DNA from: Metapseudomonas otitidis
Lineage (GTDB): Bacteria > Pseudomonadota > Gammaproteobacteria > Pseudomonadales > Pseudomonadaceae
Assembly: GCF_900111835.1 (NCBI RefSeq)
Contig: NZ_FOJP01000005.1
Span: 62,001 to 126,000 of the forward strand
DNA length: 64,000 nucleotides
Direction: 5' to 3'
A program made the translations under genes and the position numbers. Under the pieces are notes generated by a model. That model made no database searches. It was not told the DNA's origin and saw only the letters and a program-made list of their open reading frames with translations. Positions 58,294-64,000 of the stretch are shown piece by piece; the first letter of the stretch is position 1; the number at the start of each line of letters is the position of its first letter.

Positions 58294-59181
58294 ATGAATA
58301 ATCTCAGACGGCTGGACCTCAACCTGCTGGTCACCCTCGACACGCTGTTGACCGAACACAACGTCACCCGCACCGCCGAGCGCCTGAACTTCTCCCAGCC
58401 CTCGGTGAGCGTGCACCTGGCCAAGCTGCGGGAGATCTTCAACGACCCGCTGCTGCTGCCCGGCCCCCGCGGCATGCGCCCCACCGCTCGCGCCGAGGCC
58501 CTGCGCGAGCCCTTGCGCCAGGCGCTGGAGGCCCTGGAGCGCGCCGTGGCCCCGGCCAGCCCGTTCGACCCTGCCCAGGCCCAGGGTACCTGGCGGGTGG
58601 CCGCCACCGACTACGGCGAGTCGGCCATCCTGTTGCCCGCCCTGCCCCGCTTGCGGGCTGCCCCGGGCATGCGCGTGGCGGTGGTGGAGATGGTACCCTC
58701 GCGCATCGCCCGGCAGGCGGAGCACGGGGAAATCGAGCTGGCCTTCCACACCGTGGAGGGCTCGCCCACCAGCCTGCATCGCCGCACCCTGTTCGCCGAA
58801 CGCTACGTGCTCGCTGGCCGCACCGGGCATCCCGGCCTCAGGCGGCGGCCGACGCGGGAGCAGTTCTGCGCAATGGACCAGGCGATCGTCTCGCCCGATG
58901 GCGGCGGCTTCAGCGGCCCCACCGACGAGGCCCTGGCAAGCCTGGGCCTGGAACGGAAGGTGGTGCTCTCGGTGCCGCACTTCCTGTTCCTCCGGGCCGT
59001 GCTGGAGAGCACCGACCTGGTGGCCATGCTCCCCGAGCGTCTGCTGAAGGGCAGCACGCTGCAGGTGGTCGACGCCCCCGTGGACGTGCCCGGCTACGAG
59101 ATGGCCATGCTCTGGCACGAGCGCGTGCACCGCGACCCGGCCCACCAGTGGCTGCGGGAGCAGATCGTCAGCGCCCTGTGA
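58294..59181 (+). CDS. LysR-family regulator (NodD/NahR-like)
   Basis: 295 residues beginning MNNLRRLDLNLLVTLDTLL, the NodD/NahR-type start, with HTH NVTRTAERLNFSQPSVSVHLAKLR. The effector domain follows from about residue 95. It is divergent from the quinone reductase and is expected to activate it in response to an aromatic or redox-active effector. Confidence 0.9.
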   Translation: MNNLRRLDLNLLVTLDTLLTEHNVTRTAERLNFSQPSVSVHLAKLREIFNDPLLLPGPRGMRPTARAEALREPLRQALEALERAVAPASPFDPAQAQGTWRVAATDYGESAILLPALPRLRAAPGMRVAVVEMVPSRIARQAEHGEIELAFHTVEGSPTSLHRRTLFAERYVLAGRTGHPGLRRRPTREQFCAMDQAIVSPDGGGFSGPTDEALASLGLERKVVLSVPHFLFLRAVLESTDLVAMLPERLLKGSTLQVVDAPVDVPGYEMAMLWHERVHRDPAHQWLREQIVSAL

Positions 59182-59190
59182 GCCGGTCGC

Positions 59191-59697
59191 TCAGCCCGCG
59201 CAGCTCATCCACCCCCAGGCCATGGCCAGGGCCGCCAGGTACAGGCCCAGGCCAAACACCAGGTGCGTGCGCAGGCTGCGCAGCCGCGCCTTGAGCGGCT
59301 CCGGGGTGCGGGAAGCGGCGATGCCGAGCCCGAAGGCCGGCTGCATCACCAGGAACGGCGCCGCCACGCTCAGCAGCCCGAACGCCAGCGCCGGCCACAG
59401 GCTTGGCCGGCACAGCCAGGCCGGCCCGGCAACCGCCACCAGCAACGCGGCGAAACCGATGCCGATCAGGTAGTGGCAGGTCCAGCCCAGCACGCGCTCA
59501 CCGCGCACCGGCGCGGCACGGCCGATGCCGGCGTGGCGGAAGCGGCCACGGGGCATGTGCCCGACCCAGCGCCCCACCAGGGCGTAGTCCAGCCCGGCGT
59601 TGCCGGTCAGACGGCGCAGCAGCCAGCCCCACAGGTCCATCACCAGGGTCGCGCCCACACCGATCCCCACCACCGCTACCACCGTCTCACCGTTCAT
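59191..59697 (-). CDS. DUF2938 membrane protein
   Basis: 168 residues from the ATG at 59697, chosen for the GGAGG site upstream. About four membrane spans, with GVGATLVMDLWGWLLRR, RGERVLGWTCHYLIGIGFA and FLVMQPAFGLGIAASRTP typical of DUF2938. Function unknown. It is divergent from a MerR regulator, with a palindrome between them. Confidence 0.78.
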   Translation of the reverse strand: MNGETVVAVVGIGVGATLVMDLWGWLLRRLTGNAGLDYALVGRWVGHMPRGRFRHAGIGRAAPVRGERVLGWTCHYLIGIGFAALLVAVAGPAWLCRPSLWPALAFGLLSVAAPFLVMQPAFGLGIAASRTPEPLKARLRSLRTHLVFGLGLYLAALAMAWGWMSCAG

Positions 59698-59746
59698 GCT
59701 TAGCTCCTCCACTGTCACGGAACGCCCGTGGAATCAGGCTGCCAGT

Positions 59747-59760
59747 TCAAGTCGACTTGA
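59747..59760. promoter_or_regulatory. SoxR-like palindrome in the DUF2938/MerR intergenic region
   Basis: TCAAGTCGACTTGA is a perfect 14-base palindrome. With flanks it resembles the SoxR site CCTCAAGTTAACTTGAGG, except for the central two bases and the left edge. It lies nine bases before the MerR ATG. Confidence 0.65.
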
Positions 59761-59768
59761 GGTCAAAC

Positions 59769-60206
59769 ATGAAAGAGATGGACATCGCCCAGGTGGCGAG
59801 AAACTCCGGCCTGCCGGCCTCGACACTGCGCTACTACGAGGAGAAGGGGCTGATCCGCTCCATCGGCCGCGCCGGCATGAAGCGGGTGTTCAACGCCAAC
59901 GTGCTGGAGCGCCTGGCGCTGATCGCCATGGGACGGGCGGCGGGGTTCTCCCTGGACGACATCGGCGCCCTGCTCGGCAGCGCACGGCAACCGACCCTGG
60001 ACCGCCAGCGCCTGGCGGAACAGGCCGACGCGCTGGACGCGACCATCCGCCAGCTGTCGGCGATCCGCGACAGCCTGCGCCACGCGGTGGACTGCCCGGC
60101 GGAGGACCACCTGGCCTGCCCCACCTTCCAGCGCCTGATGAAAGTGGCGGCCCGCGCCGCCACGCGGGAGCCGGCGCGGCGGGCGGGTACGAAACGCCGG
60201 CCCTGA
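59769..60206 (+). CDS. MerR-family transcriptional regulator
   Basis: 145 residues: N-terminal MerR HTH (MDIAQVARNSGLPASTLRYYEEKGLIRS), a dimerisation helix and a C-terminal tail with Cys residues nine apart in DCPAEDHLACPTF. It lacks the SoxR cluster CxxCxC pattern. The palindrome just upstream suggests autoregulation and control of the divergent DUF2938 gene. The effector may be a thiol-reactive compound or metal; this is inference from the cysteines. Confidence 0.87.
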   Translation: MKEMDIAQVARNSGLPASTLRYYEEKGLIRSIGRAGMKRVFNANVLERLALIAMGRAAGFSLDDIGALLGSARQPTLDRQRLAEQADALDATIRQLSAIRDSLRHAVDCPAEDHLACPTFQRLMKVAARAATREPARRAGTKRRP

Positions 60207-60219
60207 GGCCGGCGCGGGG

Positions 60220-61071
60220 TCACTGGCTGCCGAACAGCGCGGTCCAATAGATGCCGGCGTCGCTCTTCGGGTCCACCGAGTAGGCAGCGCCTAGGTCGCG
60301 GAACTGCGGGTTCATCAGGTTGGCGCAGTGGCCGGGGCTGGCGAGCCAGCCGTCGAGCACCTTGCGCGAGGTGTCCTGGCCGGCGGCGATGTTCTCGCCG
60401 ATCTGCCGGCCGATGTAGCCGGACAGCTCGGCGCGGTCACCCGGGGTGCGGCCGTCGCGGTCCTTGTGGTCGAAGAAATTGTTGTTGGCCATGGCGCGGG
60501 AGTGCCCCTCGGCCGCCGTGGCCAGGGAGGCGTTCCAGCTCAGCGGCGCAGCGGCGGCGAAGAACTGGGTGCCGCACTGGCGGGACTGGGCGCGGGCGGT
60601 GTTGATCTGCTCCAGCAGCTTCTGGCCCTCGGCCTGCCAATCGCCCAGGCGCCCGGTGAGCAGCGGCCGAGCCAGGACGATGCGCCACTCGCGGTCATCG
60701 CGGCTGACGCCGATGTCGACGAACTGCGGGTCCAGCACCACCTGGCAGAAGCTCTCGCGGATGGCCTTCATCGCCGACTGCGCATCGCGGGGGCCGGAGA
60801 GGCTGATGGCCTGGACGTTGACCATGGGGTAGCGCGACTGGGTCATCGCCTCCTGCAGGTCGCCCATGGTGGTGGCGGAAATCACCAGGCGGGGGTCGGC
60901 GGTGAGCGGCGGCAGCTCCAGGGAAGCCTGGCCGGCACAGCTCTGCACCTGGCCGCGGTAGGCGTTGAGGGCTTCGATCAGCTGCGCTTCATCGCCGGCA
61001 CGGGCGCCTTGGGCGAGCAACAGGCCCAGCGACAGGGCCGCAAGCCGCAGGACGGTAGAGGTGACGCGCAT
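60220..61071 (-). CDS. CAP-superfamily (SCP/PR-1) secreted protein
   Basis: 283 residues from the ATG at 61071. Signal peptide (MRVTSTVLRLAALSLGLLLA, cut near GARA-GDEA), an unassigned N-terminal part of about 130 residues and a C-terminal CAP domain with the four-residue cavity: His in EGHSRAMANNNFFDHKDRDG, IGENIAAGQD, and GHCANLMNPQFRDLG. Bacterial CAP proteins are secreted and of uncertain function. It converges on the MerR gene. Confidence 0.87.
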   Translation of the reverse strand: MRVTSTVLRLAALSLGLLLAQGARAGDEAQLIEALNAYRGQVQSCAGQASLELPPLTADPRLVISATTMGDLQEAMTQSRYPMVNVQAISLSGPRDAQSAMKAIRESFCQVVLDPQFVDIGVSRDDREWRIVLARPLLTGRLGDWQAEGQKLLEQINTARAQSRQCGTQFFAAAAPLSWNASLATAAEGHSRAMANNNFFDHKDRDGRTPGDRAELSGYIGRQIGENIAAGQDTSRKVLDGWLASPGHCANLMNPQFRDLGAAYSVDPKSDAGIYWTALFGSQ

Positions 61072-61252
61072 GGATGCCTCCTTGGACGGGTTGCGCCCGG
61101 GTGCGCGAGCCCGCTCGGGGCTGGGGTCGCGGCTTATCGGAAGGGCGTATGACCGGCAGACGGGCGAATGGTTGCCTGGCCGGACGGATAGGGGTGGATT
61201 CAACCACGGGGGCCGGGCAAATCCCAGGCCATTCGCACCGGAATAGCCCCGT

Positions 61253-61876
61253 TCAGGGCCGCCAGCCCTGCACCTGGCCCTTGGCATCGGCGCCGAGCAG
61301 CAAAAGCCGCTGGGGCCAGTCCACCAGCAACAGGCCGTGCTCGCGGTTGAGGGCGAGGAACGCGCCCATCAAGGCCTGGGAGTCCGCCCCCTCCTCCAGC
61401 ACGGCGCCCAGCGCCAACAGCCCGCGCGGGCCGGTGTAGCCGTAGAGCCAGGCGCCGCGCCCCACGGGCAGGCTGAACCCCTGGGCGAGCCGCCCCAGCA
61501 CCTGCCCCTCGGCCACCACCACCGGCGCCGGCCCGGGCGTGACGCCGAGCCGCGCGGCCAGGCGCTCCAGTGCATCGGGCAACGGCACCAGCGGCACACC
61601 ACCCAGCGCGCCAGGGCCCGGCGCCCCGCTGGCCTTGAGCGCGCTCAACGCCGCCTCGGCCGCTCCACGCTGGTCCGGCGCCAGGAACTGCACCCGCAAC
61701 CAGTCCGCCTGGTGCAGCAGCCGCGCACCGCGCAGGTCGCCCTGCACCGGCTCCAGCGGCGGCAGCCCGAGCGAGGCCGGGGCGGGGGCCGCCACAACCG
61801 CGTCGACGGCGCGGGCATCAGCCACGGCAGGCACCAGACCGAGGGCAACCAGCAGGACGATGGGCAACGGATTCAT
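61253..61876 (-). CDS. Unrecognised exported protein
   Basis: 207 residues from the ATG at 61876 (an ATG at 61891 is in frame). A signal peptide (MNPLPIVLLVALGLVPAVADA) is followed by a Gly-, Ala- and Leu-rich protein; segments such as PLEPVQGDLRGARLLHQADW and HGLLLVDWPQRLLLLGADAK suggest a compact beta-rich fold. The C-terminus ends GQVQGWRP. No family recognised. GC-rich codons match the genome, so it is likely native. Confidence 0.6.
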   Translation of the reverse strand: MNPLPIVLLVALGLVPAVADARAVDAVVAAPAPASLGLPPLEPVQGDLRGARLLHQADWLRVQFLAPDQRGAAEAALSALKASGAPGPGALGGVPLVPLPDALERLAARLGVTPGPAPVVVAEGQVLGRLAQGFSLPVGRGAWLYGYTGPRGLLALGAVLEEGADSQALMGAFLALNREHGLLLVDWPQRLLLLGADAKGQVQGWRP

Positions 61877-61989
61877 GGGCAGCGCCGGCAAGCAAAGGGG
61901 CGCGCAGATTACCCACGCCCAGGCACACCGTCAGCGGCCCCAGCACGGGAGCGGCCGGGGATGACAGGGGAATCAGCCGGCGTTTGGGC

Positions 61990-62382
61990 TTACAGACAGA
62001 CCGAGGTGGTCATGCAGCCGAACACGAACCAGGTCGGCAGCATGCTTGCCAGCAACATGACCGCACCGATCACCACCATTCCAACGGTTCGCCGCCCCTC
62101 GAACCGATAGCGCCACGCCCCCAACAGCAGCAATACCGTGCACATCGCCAGCGAAAGACTGAGCGGCCATTCCAGCGACGCTTGCTGCAATCCCTTGGCG
62201 ACCAGGTTGCCGACAAAAAGCACGTAACCGCTCCCCACACCGAGGGCCGCCACCCATAGCGAAGCCAGGCCCGGCGCTCGACGGACGGTCAAGCCCAGCC
62301 ATCCCAAAAGCATCAGAACCAGTACGACTGGAATGGCCAGGACAACGAGCTCATAGGTGGTCAGCGGGTACTGGACAGGCAT
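61990..62382 (-). CDS. Small four-span membrane protein, unrecognised
   Basis: 130 residues from the ATG at 62382, chosen for a GGAGG site seven bases upstream. Four hydrophobic helices: TTYELVVLAIPVVLVLMLL, SLWVAALGVGSGYVLFVG, LSLSLAMCTVLLLLGAW and MVVIGAVMLLASMLP, ending in a Cys-containing tail. No family recognised. It is divergent from the small ORFs at 62520 and 62584. Confidence 0.6.
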   Translation of the reverse strand: MPVQYPLTTYELVVLAIPVVLVLMLLGWLGLTVRRAPGLASLWVAALGVGSGYVLFVGNLVAKGLQQASLEWPLSLSLAMCTVLLLLGAWRYRFEGRRTVGMVVIGAVMLLASMLPTWFVFGCMTTSVCL

Positions 62383-62519
62383 GGTTTTCCTCCGTGAAAA
62401 GCGCACATGTTGACGCAAGGCAACGCTCGGCACCACGCAGCGAGCATCATCGGCGACCGCCCGGACGACCGTCCCAGAACGTGGCACCCGACACCCCACC
62501 ACCCCATGGAAGGAACCCC

Positions 62520-62582
62520 ATGAGCCCTGCCCTGCGAACCCCCGACCACGTCCGTTTCCCCCTGCGACAGCGGAGGGGCTGA
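62520..62582 (+). CDS. Possible leader peptide ORF
   Basis: Twenty codons (MSPALRTPDHVRFPLRQRRG) from an ATG preceded by AAGGA, ending one base before the next ATG. Its stop region carries the GGAGGGG ribosome site of the next gene. It may be a translated leader or chance. Confidence 0.3.
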   Translation: MSPALRTPDHVRFPLRQRRG

Positions 62583-62583
62583 C

Positions 62584-63063
62584 ATGGACCGGCTGGAACT
62601 GCTCGACGAACTGGACCGCCTGCTGCCCCCGGTGGACAAGCCCGAAGGTCCGGACCTGTCCTTTCACCCCAGCGGCTGCGACGCCTGCGACATGCTGCGC
62701 ACGGAGCTGGCCATATGGCCCGGGCGCAAGCTGCCGATGGAGGCCCTCTTCTGGCTGCACGACGACATGAGCAGCCTCTCCGCCGCTGGCTGGCGCTGGG
62801 CGCTGCCCTCCTACCTGCGGCTGGTGCTGGAGTCGCCGCCCGATGAGATCAACCTGCTGCTGGGCTTCCTCATCCTCAACCTCAACCCCTCCCCCGCCTA
62901 CCGCGAGGACACCCGCACCCGCCTCGGCGCGCTGGATGCGCAGCAGCTCGGCCTGCTGCTGCGCTTCATGCAGTGGTGCGGCGAGCAGCCGTGGCTACTG
63001 GCCTGGGGCGAAGACATCGACCAGGCCTGCAGCTTCCTCGACGAGCTGCGCCGCCGGCGCTGA
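62584..63063 (+). CDS. Unrecognised cytoplasmic protein
   Basis: 159 residues from the ATG at 62584 with GGAGGGG upstream. No signal peptide. It has a CDACDM pair of Cys residues near position 33, and a WALPSYLRLVLESPPDEINLL segment. Acidic and Leu/Trp-rich. It resembles small uncharacterised pseudomonad proteins; I do not assign a family. It converges on the globin gene. Confidence 0.65.
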   Translation: MDRLELLDELDRLLPPVDKPEGPDLSFHPSGCDACDMLRTELAIWPGRKLPMEALFWLHDDMSSLSAAGWRWALPSYLRLVLESPPDEINLLLGFLILNLNPSPAYREDTRTRLGALDAQQLGLLLRFMQWCGEQPWLLAWGEDIDQACSFLDELRRRR

Positions 63064-63066
63064 ACC

Positions 63067-63492
63067 TCAGCCCGGCAAGCCGTGCCGCGCCCGGGCGGCC
63101 TGCACCACCCGCGCGGCCGGCACCCGCAACTGCACCAACAGGTACTCGGCGAAGTCCGCCGCGTAGCCCTGCCGGGCGATCGCCCGCTCCATGCACAGCA
63201 GCCACGCCTCGCTGAGGCCCTCGTCGATGGGCCAGCGGGCATGGAACGCCGGGATGGCGATGGCGCCGTACTTCTCGCTGAACAGGCGCGGGCCGCCCAG
63301 CCAGCCGCTGAGGAAGCAGGCCAGCTTGTCCCGCGAGGGCGCCAGGTCCTCGGGGTGCAGCCGGCGCAGCGCCGCCGCCTCGGGCAGGCTGTCCATCTGC
63401 TGGTAGAAGTCGTCGACCAGACGGCGCAAACCGTCGATGCCGCCGGCGGCCTGGTAAGAGGCATCGCCGACGCCGTAGGGCGCATGGCTCAT
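63067..63492 (-). CDS. Truncated haemoglobin, group II (YjbI/trHbO-like)
   Basis: 141 residues with a 2-on-2 globin fold: GDASYQAAGGIDGLRRLVDDFY at helix A/B, FLSGWLGGPRLFSEKYG with the group II Trp at G8-type position region, and the proximal His in AIPAFHARWPI. Such proteins bind oxygen or NO and act in redox protection. The gene converges on the unrecognised gene at 62584 with a three-base gap. Confidence 0.87.
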   Translation of the reverse strand: MSHAPYGVGDASYQAAGGIDGLRRLVDDFYQQMDSLPEAAALRRLHPEDLAPSRDKLACFLSGWLGGPRLFSEKYGAIAIPAFHARWPIDEGLSEAWLLCMERAIARQGYAADFAEYLLVQLRVPAARVVQAARARHGLPG

Positions 63493-63690
63493 GGAGGGCT
63501 CCGGGCAAAGCGCGGATTGTAGCGAGCGGAGCCTGGTGGCAGTGACTGCTCATTGGTCGCACCGGACACTGGCGCTGTGCCCCCCCGCGCACCACTCGGC
63601 GCCCCGCTGGCAGGCGCCCCTGCTGGCCCGGTAGAATCGCCGCCCTGCCGGACGGTCACGTCCGCCCCATCAACCTGCGGGAGATACGCC

Positions 63691-64000
63691 ATGGGCGCCC
63701 AGTGGAAAGCCAAACCCAAAGAAGCCGCCGCCAACGCCCGAGGGAAGATCTTCGGCAAGCTGGTGAAGGAAATCATGATCGCCGCGCGCAACGGCGCCGA
63801 CCCGGACATGAACCCCAAGCTGCGCCTGGCCGTTCACCAGGCCAAGAAGGCCTCCATGCCCAAGGACACCCTGGAGCGCGCCATCAAGAAAGGCGCCGGG
63901 CTGTCCGGTGAGGTGGTCAACTACGAGCGCACCCTGTACGAAGGCTTCGCCCCGCACCGCGTGCCGGTGATCGTCGAGTGCCTGACCGACAACCTGAACC
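63691..64000 (+). CDS. YebC/PmpR-family regulator, N-terminal part (cut by window edge)
   Basis: The frame starts at the ATG at 63691 with a GGGAG site and runs off the right edge (103 residues seen). It reads [20 protein letters not shown], then [21 protein letters not shown] and [15 protein letters not shown], all YebC signatures. The N-terminus differs from the standard MAGHSKWANI, which fits the YeeN-like paralogue group. YebC proteins affect translation of proline-rich stretches or act as DNA-binding regulators. Confidence 0.88.
   Translation, partial: MGAQWKAKPKEAAANARGKIFGKLVKEIMIAARNGADPDMNPKLRLAVHQAKKASMPKDTLERAIKKGAGLSGEVVNYERTLYEGFAPHRVPVIVECLTDNLN

Overview
The window is GC-rich chromosomal DNA from a Pseudomonas close to the P. 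aeruginosa lineage. From 1 to about 35.3 kb the gene order follows, from memory, the P. aeruginosa PAO1 block PA0785 down to PA0751 (azoR, LysR, putP, znuD-like, pruR, lon-like asrA, icp; then pdxJ-recO-era-rnc-lepB-lepA-mucD-mucB-mucA-algU-nadB; then sdhE, ygfZ, tctDE, opdH-tctCBA). From 35.5 to 43.8 kb it follows the PA1165 to PA1155 block (pcpS, a two-component system, nrdA, nrdB). No rRNA or tRNA gene was recognised.

Layout: (1) 1-9.5 kb holds azoreductase and its LysR regulator, the proline symporter PutP without an adjacent putA, a zinc-type TonB receptor behind a Zur-like operator, the AraC regulator PruR, a Lon-like protease and a chagasin-type inhibitor. (2) 9.5-24.9 kb is housekeeping: lysoplasmalogenase-like protein, cmoAB, and the minus-strand chain for envelope stress and translation (algU-mucA-mucB-mucD without mucC, lepA-lepB, rnc-era-recO-pdxJ), with nadB divergent. 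(3) 24.9-35.3 kb holds ygfZ, an HDOD protein, a periplasmic binding protein and the tricarboxylate system: TctDE senses, OpdH and TctCBA import. (4) 35.5-43.9 kb holds PcpS, a two-component system and ribonucleotide reductase; the nrdA upstream region carries NrdR-like boxes and a DnaA box.

(5) 43.9-51.9 kb is accessory DNA. It contains an AT-rich secreted protein, a RAYT transposase flanked by 170-bp repeat units, a C4-type antisense RNA in front of a BRO-N gene with an in-frame amber codon, a divergent ATP-sulfurylase homologue whose usual sulfate-binding QxRN motif is replaced, a stranded Zur-like box, and an AT-rich LysR gene. (6) 51.9-64 kb holds a second TonB receptor behind a Zur-like box, a 2OG-Fe(II) oxygenase, an AllE-like bicupin, a 174-bp tandem REP array, a quinone-reductase/LysR pair, a DUF2938/MerR pair around a SoxR-like palindrome, a CAP-domain protein, several small unknowns, a truncated haemoglobin and the start of a YebC-family gene.

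Three Zur-like operators in one window suggest a zinc-starvation theme. The least explained part is 46.1-49.6 kb: the C4/BRO-N locus, the sulfurylase-like protein and the relic-rich gap after it.
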